This document shows positions 22,894 to 34,055 of a DNA stretch of 64,000 nucleotides, in pieces. Below the pieces are notes generated by a model, which did no database searches, was not told where the DNA came from, and saw only the letters and a program-made list of their open reading frames with translations. Source of the stretch: Nemertoderma westbladi. Lineage: Eukaryota; Xenacoelomorpha; Nemertodermatida; Nemertodermatidae. The stretch lies in contig JAUCBJ010008744.1 of assembly GCA_032718475.1 (NCBI GenBank), forward strand, positions 62,001 through 126,000. Reading direction: 5' to 3'. The first letter of the stretch is position 1; every line of letters starts with the position of its first letter. The position numbers and the translations under genes were made by a program.

Positions 22894-22971
22894 TCTTGGT
22901 TCTAATTCCTTCCCGTCGCGTAGTTGGATAGTTTTAGGGCTATTTTAGAGTATTCTGCGCATTGCGTAAAA

Positions 22972-23139
22972 ATGACGTCCGCAACAGCTTTTACAGTTTC
23001 ATTCGTGCAACTTGCAGAGTACCATAAAATACCTAAGGTACGTGAAAAACTCATAAGTGAGGCACCAGAAATAGAGAAAGAGAAAGCCATTACGTTGTGC
23101 AAATTAGCTGAGGAAGGACAAAAAAGGAAAGGAAAGTGA
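22972..23139 (+). CDS. Small ORF with an internal splice-donor-like site
   Basis: A 55-residue ORF from ATG at 22972, just outside the right arm: MTSATAFTVSFVQLAEYHKI, then a Lys/Glu-rich helical tail. AAG|GTACGT at 23036-23044 is close to a perfect 5' splice site, so the real product could be a first exon ending after YHKIPK. No family recognised and no downstream exon found. Low confidence that it is a gene. Confidence 0.2.
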   Translation: MTSATAFTVSFVQLAEYHKIPKVREKLISEAPEIEKEKAITLCKLAEEGQKRKGK

Positions 23140-24650
23140 GGAAGGAAGGAAACAAACCATCATAAACCGTACATTACGAAAAGAGGACCGCCATTATTTG
23201 GTTTGGACTTGTTTAAGTTATTTGGTTTGTATGTCACCAATCGGAAAATTAATAATCATAATATAAAAGCACTCCAGGTAGATGAATACAAAAACACGTC
23301 AAAGAAGAAAATATTGCCAGGGGGGGTAACCCTTTTGAAAAGTACCTTTTCATTTTATAACTAACAGAACTATTTAGAATTAATCCATTGGAACTAAAGA
23401 CGTTTCTTATTAGAACAATGAACAAGTGGCGTTTGGAATATTACTAAAATTATTAAATAATTTCCGTATGAAATTAAGATTCAAAACTTTTTTTGGTTAA
23501 ACAAATCATATTTTCCATTTAGGTATTTAGGTACATTTTATATTGTTAGAAAACGTCGCCAATTTAATATTGACGGCAAATTATCAACAAATGCAGCAGT
23601 AGACGAGGAGTTTTTAGGCAGTCCCAGGAGCCTTTTAACGAAAGTTGTTGTAACTTTATCTACTTCTTTCAGATTTGGAAGTGTAAAATATGGCGCAATC
23701 TCTGTGAAAGCATAGCTTTCAATCGAAATTCAAATAGAAAATGTTCATTCCAGTTTCAATTGATATTAATTGGAGATATTTGAGGCAGCCAATCGCAGCA
23801 AAAGCTTTCCTCTTTCTTATTGTTGTTTTGAAATACCAAGGACGGTTTCATTGTAACCCTGAGATATTCATATTCGTTACAGAGTTCTATTTCCTCCTCC
23901 TGTCCTGCGATTGCTAATGAGTCTGATATTTTAAGAATTGACAGAGAACGCCAAAAAGAGTAAGTGTGCTGCTGTAAGGTATAAAAAATTTATTCTCAAA
24001 ATTCAGAAACAAGTTTTAGTGAATTTTTAGTGTCTATGATATTAGAATCATTATTATTAATAATACTGTGGATAATATTACAATAATAAAATGTATGATT
24101 AAGAATATCAAAATGTTGTATCATAAACTTCCCAGAATGATAATTTACGTGAATATCTGGTGTACATAAATTGAATTTCAGGGATGACTAGACATAGGTG
24201 AGATCCAGTCCAGTTCAAGAGGGACTTTCAATAAGATATATCCCATTGATTACTAACCATAATAATACGTTGTACAGTAACTATAATATTCAATATGTAG
24301 CAAAAGTAAGAAATCGGAAGAATGAATGAAGATACTTTAAATTGGGTCAGACAATACTGTATAATATACTTTTTGTAATAAAGTATAAAAGTCAGTGAAG
24401 TAAAAATGTGGTGTAATAATAAGTGAATTGTTGATGTGGTGTAAGGTTATACTTCGGCCACACGCCTTTATGAACGGTCAGCTTAACCCTTTGTATTATT
24501 ACAATGATAGCAACAGTGGCAGGGGCACACACACACTTAAAGAATCAATATACTTCTAGTCCAATTGAAGATCATTTTTAGAAATTGTAACATTTTTAGT
24601 CTAATTTTAGTAGCCCTTTTTTGTTTTATTTTGATTTTTTTTTAATTATG

Positions 24651-24694
<44 letters not shown>

Positions 24695-25043
24695 ATTATA
24701 TATTAACCGTTATTAATAATATATATATATATATATACATATAATTATTTTGAATTATATATGAGTGTGTAAGAGTGTATATGTAAGAGTGTTTTGTTTA
24801 TCTGTCATATCTGAAATACTTAATACATCGTATAGCCAGCCAGTCGCCTGGACAAATTAAGTAAGCGATGATAATTTCGTTCATTGGGAATACAAATAAA
24901 GTCAACTTGAAACACTTGGATGGAATGTTACTTTCGGTTTCAATAATGTAGCAGATATTTAAAACAATAAAATAAACTAGAACTCGAATACAACATCCTA
25001 AAACATATAACTAAATAAATTTGTTAACTTACAAAATAATTAT
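23140..25043. other. Gene-free AT-rich stretch with AT microsatellites
   Basis: No coding region supported. A TA dinucleotide run lies at 24652-24690, followed by TTATTATTA and a second TA run at 24719-24737, so the region can fold into cruciforms. A short CA run lies near 24528. Confidence 0.6.
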
Positions 25044-25049
25044 TTTATT
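25044..25049 (-). promoter_or_regulatory. Polyadenylation signal of IFT74
   Basis: Minus-strand AATAAA about 90 bases after the stop codon. Another AATAAA overlaps the stop itself (AATAAATAA, the last Asn-Lys-stop codons). Confidence 0.5.
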
Positions 25050-25137
25050 TATATACATTTAATTTCAACAAAATATAATCCATATATACAGAGTTAAATA
25101 AAACCATCGGAAACGAAATTAAATTGCTCATTCGGGT

Positions 25138-26901
25138 TTATTTATTGCCTCTAGCCAGACCGTCCTGCAGTGTTTTATTATACTCGTGTATAAGTTTCCC
25201 CACTGATCGCTGTAGAGGTCTAACATCGCTCTCCATTGTCTTTGCTGATATGAACTCTTGTATTGTCTGGTTATTGTTCTCGTGGGTCTGCCATCGGCGC
25301 TCCAGGTTGTTGAGCTGTGTGAACGTCTCGTTGTCGTTCAACTGATGTTTCCCCAATTCGTACTGACTGGACAACCGACTGACCTCCGCTTTAAGGGCGT
25401 CTCGTTTCTTCTTGAAACTCACTTTATCCTCGACCAACTTCTGTTTCCGTACCTCCCCGTCGGCCCTCAACCCTTCCGTGTTCCGGTACTCCACCAACTC
25501 CGATCGCATCTCCTCCAACCGTTTCTTCATCATCGTCATCTCCTGGAGCAGTTTCGGCTCCAACTGTTCCATCTTATCCAACTCCGCCTGACACCGCTGC
25601 CGCTCGCCAGCCAAGCCGCTGGTTGTCGTCTGACTCTTAGCCAACTCGCTAGATTTGAAGTTCAACTCGTCCTTCACGGTCGCCAAATCCGAGGGATTGG
25701 GAATCTGTCGGGTGTGAGCGAGACCTCGACTTATAGTCTCTAGTAGAGTGACCACCTGCTGCTCAGATACTCCCAGTTTGTCCTCCTCTATCTTCTTTGT
25801 TTCATCGTAACCACTAAGAAATTCGTCCATCGTTTGTTCTCTCTTCTTCAACTCTACGAGTTTCTGGTTCCTCTCGCTCTGACTGTCCTCTATATCTGCG
25901 TTCATCGCAGCTATATCCTCGTCTATCTGTGTGGATCGCTCCTTAATCTCCTGTATCTGACGCTCCATCTGCGTGATCCCCTGGTTGTCCTCCTTCACCT
26001 GTTGTAAGAGTCTCTCTCGCTCTTCCTGCGGCGAGTCTCGACTCTGCATCTCTTCCTGGAGTTGCCGCTTCTTCCCTTCCAACTCGTGCAGCCTCCCGTA
26101 CAGTTGCACAGCCTCCTGTTTCATGGGATTGGCGGCAACTTCATGTTCCAGGACCTGTTCCTTAGCGACCAAGGCTTCCAGCTGCTGTTGCTGAGCTTCC
26201 AAAGCCGCTTCCAATTCTCCGCTCTGCACTCGCAACACGTCGTACTGCCGTCGCATTTGCTGCTCCATGTTACTGACTATAGAATCCGCAAAACTCTGAA
26301 TGTCCCTCATCTCTTCCTCCAACCGTTTTATCTGTTCCTCTTTATCGTGTCGCTCCGCGAATATATTATCCATCGTCTTCTCCTCCATGTTGTTTTGATG
26401 TTTCAGTTCTTCCCAATCGGCTTCAACATCGTCCATATCAGCGTCAGTATTGAGTTTATCGCACAACGTATTGTAATCCCCGAGCTCCCCTTGTAGGTCC
26501 TTCAGCTCGTTGGCTAAGGCCTCTGCGCGTTTCTCGTACGACAGATAGGCGGCGTTCTCATCCGTCGTTGTCCCGATATCCTTCTGTAATCGCGCACATT
26601 CCGTCTTTAGCTCATTTATCTTCGTTCGGAGGAGTCCGAGGTAGTAGGATTTATCGAGGACCTGTCTGCGGCCGGATGCCGTACCCAGGCGCATTCCGCC
26701 GAGGCCCTGCTGCGTGATGGGTCGGTCGGCCACGTTGATCGCCGTCTGTAGGGCCACCCCGGTACCGGTGGCGCCGCCACGGGTCCCCGGACGGGCGGTT
26801 CCCGGTGGCATCCCCGTCGACGTCGCCATACCCGTCCGCATACCGGAAGCCGTCCGTTGTCCAGATCCCCAGATCCCGCCGCGAGTTCCTGGACGATCCA
26901 T
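25138..26901 (-). CDS. IFT74: Intraflagellar transport protein 74, single exon
   Basis: A complete 587-residue protein from ATG at 26901 to TAA. IFT74 is a core IFT-B subunit. It pairs with IFT81 along a long coiled coil and helps carry tubulin into cilia. The N-terminus (1-80) is Gly/Arg/Thr-rich and disordered, with the family-typical MPPGTARPGTRGG (31-43) and RPITQQGL (60-67). LDKSYYLGLLR (82-92) opens the coiled coil, which fills the rest. The conserved end LNNLERRWQ to EYNKTL occupies 530-579. Length is close to the usual 600 residues and no domain is missing, so the start is well supported. The coding region is clearly GC-richer than its surroundings. No intron interrupts it, although animal IFT74 genes normally have many. 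It is intact, so either a working retrocopy or an intron-free native gene. Confidence 0.96.
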   Translation of the reverse strand: MDRPGTRGGIWGSGQRTASGMRTGMATSTGMPPGTARPGTRGGATGTGVALQTAINVADRPITQQGLGGMRLGTASGRRQVLDKSYYLGLLRTKINELKTECARLQKDIGTTTDENAAYLSYEKRAEALANELKDLQGELGDYNTLCDKLNTDADMDDVEADWEELKHQNNMEEKTMDNIFAERHDKEEQIKRLEEEMRDIQSFADSIVSNMEQQMRRQYDVLRVQSGELEAALEAQQQQLEALVAKEQVLEHEVAANPMKQEAVQLYGRLHELEGKKRQLQEEMQSRDSPQEERERLLQQVKEDNQGITQMERQIQEIKERSTQIDEDIAAMNADIEDSQSERNQKLVELKKREQTMDEFLSGYDETKKIEEDKLGVSEQQVVTLLETISRGLAHTRQIPNPSDLATVKDELNFKSSELAKSQTTTSGLAGERQRCQAELDKMEQLEPKLLQEMTMMKKRLEEMRSELVEYRNTEGLRADGEVRKQKLVEDKVSFKKKRDALKAEVSRLSSQYELGKHQLNDNETFTQLNNLERRWQTHENNNQTIQEFISAKTMESDVRPLQRSVGKLIHEYNKTLQDGLARGNK

Positions 26902-28975
26902 TTAGGTTTACAGTCTCACTACCTGATTCCAGAATACTGTGATTATTTTGTATTTCCGTGCCAAAGCACAGGCCCTGATTATGCCTATGCTGTTATGACT
27001 GTCTGACTGTACCTGCTGTATGAATTCTGCAATTTGTAATTCTGAACTCAACTGTAAAACTGGCTGACACTGACTGAGGCAGTGAGGAAATACAGAAAAT
27101 AGGCCTACCGCTGTAAGCTGTAGGCTACCGGTATTCTGTAGGGTACCGTATGAAGGGGAAGGTGTCAGGGTGTAGGTAGGGCTGTAGGCAGGTAGGCCTA
27201 TTCCAGTATTCTGTAGGGTAATGGAAATGGGCTTATACTGTTAACTGGTTAAGGAGTATACCAGTATATTGAATACTGGAATACTGGTATAGCTTTAGGC
27301 ATATAGGCTGATACAGTGATAGGCCTAATGTGTAATTTTGATCTCCTACCGGTCTGCCGGTGCCGGTAGTTCATAGTTCAGGAGTTAGGGTAGGGTTCAC
27401 TGGTTCATGTTCGGTGTCCAACAGTCCGATAAATTAATTTTACAGTAGTCTAAATCAGTCGTCAGTAAAAGTCGTCAGGGTGTACTGCAGTACTGTATCG
27501 CAGTATCGGCTGCATGGGCTGAACGTGAAACGGTACCGGAATTATGTGGAAGGCCTAATTCAGAAACAATTGCTGAATTATCACTATAAACTTGTGCTGT
27601 TACAGTAACCAGGCAACAAACAATGTTTATTTAGAAGTGTCGCCTGGTAACGAAAATATTAAATACTCTAATATTTAAAGGCAGTTATTTTTTATGTCCC
27701 ATTTTTTGTTTTGTCCCCTTTTTTGTTACTGTTTTTACCTATTTTTTTCTCTAAATCCTGAAATACCTTTAAGTCCTCTTTTATTGGTGTTTTATCCCAT
27801 TTTTTTCCATCATTCTGACTGTACTGAAGCAACATCCAGAATATGATTCACACAGTACAGCAGTAAACTACGTACAGTCGTACTCAAACTATATAAAAAA
27901 ATACACGAAAATTTCTGGATATGTTTGTCATAGCCATAGGTAGTCGATTTCCACGCGACTGAAGCAAAACACTCTTTTTCTAACCAAAAACAACTACCAA
28001 TATAGCGAAAGGTGTTAAAGCTTTTGCGACTAAAATACACTTTATTAGCAATGCGCTGTTCTACTCCAAAGCCATAGAAATGATGGAGTATTTAGATAGG
28101 ATTTATAAAACTGATGAATTCTAGGTAAGAGTCTAGGCCATAAAAGCCGCACACCCTGACGTGTTCATTTTTGGTTTCATTTTCTACATTTCCTTACCTC
28201 CTCCTTAGTGGTTAAATTCAGTACTATATTTGAAATTTTTTGCATTTTGTTGGTGGCAAATATAATGCCTTCTAAAATCCCTATGTAGGCCTACTATTTG
28301 TGTCTGTCCAGTAGATACGTGAAGCATTCAGCTATCCTATCCATTCATAACTTAAACTCAATTTTTTTAGGATTTGGATATAGACGGTTTTTACTCTCAA
28401 CCCAAGTCTAGTTGTACAGTAGTTCTCTACGCGTCGCCGCGCTGATAATAACTGAAGGCTGGTGCCTGTGGAAATAAAATAGAGTTTGATCTTATTGCTT
28501 GATGTTATTGAGTCTCTGATATTGATTAGTAGATAATACAACACAATAATTGATATAACAGTATAATATAGCGGGTGACGGTGAAAAGCTATGTAACTAT
28601 TACACCAACAAAATAGCCAACTGAACTAAGTCACATGATGACAGTATATGTGGAAAATTTGGGGGAATGTATACAGTCCTAACACGTAAGGATTGACCAA
28701 CCAATCGATACACCTTTGATCGCCAGCTGTGGCCCTCCCATTGGTCGGCTTATTCCACTCCTACAATCCCATGTCCCCCCTGCCCTGTGTTGGCCTCTCT
28801 CCCCTGAGATGGGTTGTTAAATCATCTCCTGGCTAACATTGCTTCCTATATTCTCTGGTATCTGGTATGCAATATTGGCTACATACCTGAATTGATTCGT
28901 AAATCAGTTCACCTCCCCATTCTGCCGGTAGGTGGCGTATAGCGGAATGGATCTGCTTACAGTTTTCGGCAAAAT
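26902..28975. other. IFT74 upstream region, no gene seen
   Basis: The 5' side of IFT74 contains repeated short words (TAGGCCTA, ACCGGTA, TACTGG) at 27090-27370, including a hairpin CCAGTAT / ATACTGG at 27261-27279. T-rich low-complexity sequence occupies 27680-27810. Neither strand has a supported ORF. The promoter of IFT74 must lie here, but no element is clear. Confidence 0.5.
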
Positions 28976-29021
28976 TGCTGCTCAGCAGGCAGGAAACTGT
29001 TGTTGTTGCAGTTGTACAGTA

Positions 29022-29050
29022 GTTGTGGCAACAGTTGTAGTTGCCACAAC
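29022..29050. other. Perfect 11-bp hairpin
   Basis: GTTGTGGCAAC, loop AGTTGTA, GTTGCCACAAC. It sits in a GTTGTT-rich patch. Confidence 0.8.
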
Positions 29051-29103
29051 AGACTAAGTGACACTTTGCAGATTTTGTCCTGATTATAGGCTGCGTGTTT
29101 GGT

Positions 29104-29190
29104 GAGAACGCTGACCAGTCTGCCACTAGGGGGCGAAATGTCAGAAAGTGAAAACCTTCTCCCAATTTGTTATTTGTAATGTATTTTAGG
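29104..29190 (+). repeat. Dispersed copy of the CTCF-like repeat family
   Basis: Matches the 3' part of the repeats at 35-37 kb (CAGTCTGCC..CTAG.GGGCGAAATGT, then GAAAGTGAAA and TCTCCCA). It carries CCACTAGGGGGC at 29123-29134, close to the CTCF core consensus. Confidence 0.65.
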
Positions 29191-29476
29191 TCAATTTCAA
29201 TTTCAATCCGGGATAGACCCGGGCCTTTAATTTCGGAAGTTCACCTTTCGATATCGTCATATATTGCAAAAAACCCAACACCAAAGGTCACCATAAAATG
29301 TTTAAGGTTGATCAGTATTTAATCATGAATGTGGGTGATATGATAGGCCTAATGATAATATGCCGTAGCCGTGGGGTGTTGGGGTACAGCCAGTGGTCAG
29401 CTGTAGCAAAGCTAGTATAGATTTCCACTGGTGCATGACTGTGAAAGGTTTAGTGTATTGATCAGGAGAGGGGGGA

Positions 29477-29492
29477 GGGGGGGGGGGGGGGG
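29477..29492. repeat. Poly-G tract
   Basis: Sixteen G preceded by GGGGGA. Similar to the other homopolymer runs in the window. Confidence 0.85.
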
Positions 29493-29689
29493 TGTTACTC
29501 GATAGATTCGAAAGGAGATAATTTAGGTGCTCGGAATGTAAAAAGCATGTTTATGAAATAGTTGCTAGCTAGTGGGACCCATCAGGAATATACTGCACAT
29601 TGGATATATTGGAGATGTTTTATTGTATATAAGTCAAACATAGATAAATACAGTATAGGTCTAACTAGAGTATGGACAATATGCCTAAT

Positions 29690-29965
29690 GTCGCAAAGTG
29701 GATACTTTATTTGTGGAATCTTTACCAGCTTCAAGACAAGGCATCGAGAAAACGTTTTTTTTAATTTATTTGCTAGGGCATTTTTAGATAGTGAGTTATT
29801 AAGTTCTAAGGGTAAATCATTCCAAATTTTAGGTCCTGTATATTTTAAAGAATTTTGGGAAAGTTGTAAGCGGACACGAGGGACAAAGAACTTTTGTGTA
29901 GAAGCAGATATTGTTCTTTGAGAAAATAGCTTTCGAATGAGCCTAAAACGAACTTCGTTCGACCA
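29690..29965 (-). mobile_element. LINE 3' coding fragment (CR1/Jockey-like C-terminus)
   Basis: Minus-strand translation gives about 85 uninterrupted residues, including KFFVPRVRLQLSQNSLKY, GPKIWNDLPLEL and LANKLKKTF. This is the terminal motif of CR1/L2/Jockey-like ORF2 proteins (arginine-rich strand, then G-x-W-N-x-L-P) and resembles LINE-B. It is strongly truncated. The plus-strand ORF at 29562-29921 is its shadow. Confidence 0.7.
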
Positions 29966-30404
29966 CTAGAACTGGAGATTATATATTTTGAAGATCTCCG
30001 ATGACATATAAGTTTATTCTGCATAATCCCGCAAAGACCTCAGAGTCCCTTATTCGAGTCCCGACATTGTTCCGGAGAATTGAAGTTGTCTTATAAACAG
30101 ACCAGTAGGTCCAATAATCATAAAAAAATACCTTTTCAATTAAAGTTTGGTGCTCTTTCTCGTGGAGACATCCAATTGGCACCACAAAGCACAGAAATTT
30201 GCAGAAATTGAATGCAAACCCCAAACTTCACTGCATTTACCGATATCGCGATATATCGGAGCCAGTATCTTCTACCCCAAATATCTCGAAAACTACTGTA
30301 AGTAAGATATGGGAAAACGGTTTCCATATTTGAATTCAGCATAAAATTCTGCATCAGATAGGACATATTTCAAAAATTCGACTTTTTGGTCAGAAAATGC
30401 GCTA

Positions 30405-30427
30405 CCCCCCCCCCCCCCCCCCCCCCC
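30405..30427. repeat. Poly-C tract
   Basis: Twenty-three consecutive C, flanked by AT-rich non-coding DNA. Confidence 0.9.
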
Positions 30428-31412
30428 TTAATTGTGACTCAACTATTGGAACTACACTATTCGATTAATTTTGACTCAACTTTTGGAACTACATTTTGTT
30501 CGAGTCACTAATAGACAAAACTGAACTGTGCGACTGAATTATACAATATGGGAACCAACCATCTACACCAAATCTAAAATGTATATCTTTATGAGACGTC
30601 TTTTATTTCAACTAGAATTAATAGGGACAATAATATGCTAACAATTGGCAAACAAAATTATTGTGTTTTCGAATTAAAATGCCCATATACGGATCGGATG
30701 TCGTTATTGTCATTATTGCTATTCCGTTAATTGTCATAATAAATCTGTCAATTATATAAGAAACAACAGTATTTATACAAACTGCACTGCCCTTGTAGTC
30801 TCTCGAGTAGGCCTTTCGTCGAACTTTGCCAACTTCTCTGTACCACCATTATACTGTATAATAATTAATAAACAATACACTGAGTTAATACAAAGTAATT
30901 AGAGATTACCATCTCCTGTACATTGGCTAAATTTGACACACCGTACTTAAAGTATGTACTGGGAAAGGTTGCTGTATGCAGAATATATTCAGTTGTAATC
31001 TACAGTAATATTAGTATGCAGCACGGTAAGCGAGCCCCCTAGCCAATTGGAGCACCAATGTAATTGGTGTCTCCATGGTGATATATTGTTAAATGTAATC
31101 ATCCAAGCTCTAGGCCTGCCAGGAATACCGTTTGTCAATTTATTTACGTTGCGTATTTTTTTCTGCTGTAGTGCTACAGTACAAAGAAAAAATTTTCAAA
31201 CTGTTAAAATTTGCGTTGGTTTGAAGCTATACATACTGTAGGGGTTTTCAAGGCCGCTGATCACGATACAACTCGTTAAAATAATTTATGGTAACGCAAC
31301 TATCATTTTTGCTGCTTGTCTGATGGGAAGAAAAAAACAAGTAGCGTAAAATTTCAAACGGCAAAAAACGAATTTGGTTGGATAATACTGTACGATAGGC
31401 CCTATATTTTTA
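30428..31412. other. AT-rich stretch, nothing recognised
   Basis: No supported gene, RNA or repeat. The short ORFs here lack domain signatures. Confidence 0.5.
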
Positions 31413-31770
31413 GTGTCATATTCGTGATCAGAATCCCAGAAAACCCCTAATGTCATAAAATCAGGTTGATTTGGATTTTTCATTATGAAATTTGTGCTAC
31501 GTGTATTTTTTGTGCCACATATTAACACGTATCCAAAAAAGCCGTAATCAATAAGGTACAATATTATTCAGTGTCATATTCGTGACCAGCATCCTAAAAA
31601 CACATGGTCATAAAATCAATTTGAATTCGTGTGATTTTTCATTATCATATTTCCACTACTTGTTTTTCATGCCCCAGGGCCCCGCACTTTTAAAATTACC
31701 AATAATTTTCTCGAATGTTTTATTTGAGTTCTATAATCGTGATCAGCATCCAAAAAACCGATATATACCG
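31413..31770. repeat. Degenerate 157-158-bp tandem repeat, about 2.3 copies
   Basis: GTGTCATATTCGTGATCAG at 31413 recurs at 31571 and, weaker, at about 31728. Each is followed by ATCC..AAAAAAC and, in the first two, by GTCATAAAATCA and TTTTTCATTAT. An old satellite-like unit. Confidence 0.7.
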
Positions 31771-32707
31771 CAAATAAATTAATTTTAGTGAACTATCAAA
31801 ACTTTGGAAAATTTTAGCACGAAAAATACTGGAGATGTGTGTCAGAAAGGGACCACAACACGAAAACTAACATGCCATGTAAACGGCTTTTCCGCCCTGT
31901 CTGGATAGCCTAATAAATTTTAGGAAAAGTCACGAAATCTCGGTTTTACAAACAAATCTGACTTAAAAATACATATAAACTACTGTACAATAAATTTATA
32001 AAATGACCCCCCACCCCGGGCCAAATAGGGTTAAGCAACGAAAAAGTACCTATTTCAGAAAATAATTTCGTATTGCATGGGGAAAAAAATTTTATTTTTT
32101 TTTTCAATTTGTCTTATTTAGTTCATTTTATTAAGTTGAAAAATGCATAATATAAGTACTGGCCGGGGGAAGAGTGCACCCGGGCCGCCAAGTCATTAAA
32201 CGGGCCCTGCTAGTAGCCACCCATTTTAGTGATGTACGGGTACATTTTTAATCCCATAACTATAAAATATATGTGTATATTTTTTCATGTGATGAAAATG
32301 CTGAGATCGAAGTCTTTCAGAAAAACACCCTTTATCTTAATAAAAACGGTTAAATGCGACTGGGAACCTGAAATTTATTTTATAATAAATTACAGAGGTA
32401 TATTCAATCATTACTTACTCGCTATCGAAATAGAAAGGAATGTTAGAAAATATAACTTCATCATTAAGTTCGGAAATCATATTTTAATAATGAAAGGCAA
32501 TGCAGCACAAATATATAAGTAATAATTTGAATTAAGATCTAGAGCATTACGTACTAGTGATAAATATTTAATTGTGTAATATAATTATAATATATATAAT
32601 ATATTCGGGGTATATTCGAGGTATAGACGGGGTATAAGGAGATACAGTGTACGTGTACCTACTTAGTACCAGAGAGTGATAATTGGCATACAGGACAGGG
32701 GTATACA
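31771..32707. other. AT-rich stretch, nothing recognised
   Basis: The plus-strand ORF at 32229-32522 (97 aa, Lys/Ile-rich) has no family signature. Positions 32590-32640 contain repeats of GGGGTATA / ATATTCG. Confidence 0.45.
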
Positions 32708-33070
32708 GCAAACTTCGCCCGCGTCCAATCTTCGCCCGGAGCAATCTTGCCCTCAAAATGGGCAACTATCGCCCGGCGAAACCTTCGCCCACAGGCAATC
32801 TTCGCCCGCGAGCAACCTTCGCCCAATAAACAATTATTGTTTTGTTTAGAAAAAGCCGTCTCTGTAACCTGCTCCTTTCCCTCAATTAGTAACACCATTG
32901 TTTTGGTTAGAAAAAGTCGTTCTGTAACCTGCTCCTTTCCCTCAATTTGTTACTAAAATGGTTACTAACTCAAATATTATTCGGTGAATGTTATTCGCGG
33001 GCGAAGAATACCGTGCGGGGGAAGTTTTCCCCCGGGCGAAGGTTGTACGCGGTAGAAGATTGCACCCAAC
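32708..33070. mobile_element. Foldback-like element with TTCGCCC arms
   Basis: The left arm (32708-32828) contains seven spaced copies of a 16-20-bp unit with CAATCTTCGCCCG. The right arm (32992-33070) contains four in reverse complement (GCGGGCGAAGAAT, CGGGCGAAGGTTG). The centre holds two tandem copies of the dispersed CTCCTTTCCC motif. Subterminal inverted repeats around a short non-coding core suggest a foldback or MITE-type non-autonomous transposon. Confidence 0.6.
32834..32954 (+). repeat. Dispersed CTCCTTTCCC motif, two tandem copies (C1, C2)
   Basis: A 60-bp period: ATTGTTTTGGTTAGAAAAAG, then TCTGTAACCTGCTCCTTTCC, then CTCAATT.GT. The two copies differ at only a few positions. Confidence 0.85.
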
Positions 33071-33274
33071 CCCTACAGGCCCTAAATGATTAGACAAATT
33101 TACGTTGTTCTGGAAACTAAATTGGTAACTTAAGTAGTGTATGTAGTTTAAACAATAGGTAGTCATTGGACTAAAGTTTGTTTGCTTATGTTATTGCATA
33201 TGTGCACTTTTCTACCGTTTGATGTCTCTAATCAACTCCACTATAAGTAGAAAGTGTAATAATAATAAATATAA

Positions 33275-33350
33275 ATTATACCCAAATAATTTCGGAAGCG
33301 AATTTATCGAATGCTGTACATGTAATCTGGTCCTTTCCCGCAATTGATAT
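33275..33350 (+). repeat. Dispersed CTCCTTTCCC motif, copy D
   Basis: ATGTAATCTGGTCCTTTCCC followed by GCAATTGATA. It is more diverged than C1/C2 and lies next to the 3' end of a LINE fragment. Confidence 0.55.
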
Positions 33351-33369
33351 TAATCTTTTTAATACGCCG

Positions 33370-34055
33370 AAATGAACTTCTACTACTATCGGCATGCTGC
33401 ATTGCAGCTGCATTATATACTGTATGTCATATGAATGCTGTGCCGGCTTGTCGACAAATTTGCGCCGCCACAACTCTCTATCACCCATGACATTTGCTAG
33501 ATCATCCGCTTCTTCAAGGCCAGTGTCCTTTAAGAGGCGTCTTAAGAAAGTCATCGGCTGTCCACCATGCTTATTCACTCCATGAGGCCGCCAAAGCACA
33601 AGATTATGCACTGACTGGTCCTCACGGCGGAGGCAATGTCCTGCAAAGCGGAGGCGGTTCCGTTCAAGTGTCAAGCTAGGGGAGACTAATGGAACACCTC
33701 CAATGTTGTATAGAGTCTCATTGGAGATGTGTTTATTGTACTTGACACAATGAACCAGGCGGAGCATTCTTGTGAATGTGCCATCCAGAGATTCGGTATC
33801 CTCTGCAGTTAGAGGCGAACATGGACTCCTACTGTATATAAGAGTAGGTACTACTGCTGCCCTAACGAACATTGAGGTTCCGTTTTAATCTATGGGACTT
33901 CCAAATCCTGGACCGACCATTCAATGCTAATGCTGCTCATGCCTCCGCCCCCCTTACGTATTTGAAGGTCTTCACCTGACATCCGGATCATGATCCCAAG
34001 TAGCAGAAGTCATGCATATACTCAAGCAAGCCATCCGTGGAGCTTATGCTAATAC
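33370..34055 (-). mobile_element. LINE-C: 3' fragment of a LINE-A-like element
   Basis: The minus-strand ORF (33872-33276) begins in the domain after the RT core and reads LDGTFTRMLRLV, RNRLRFAGHCLRREDQS, LVLWRPHG and LKDTGLEEADDL. It is related to, but distinct from, LINE-A. Upstream (34055-33873) the same protein continues with DFCYLGS and a KSHRLKRNL segment but has a stop and frame changes. The RT catalytic region is missing, so this is a 5'-truncated dead copy. Confidence 0.85.

Noticed and set aside
29562-29921. Plus-strand ORF of 119 residues
   Set aside because: The minus strand encodes a recognisable LINE C-terminus over the same bases.
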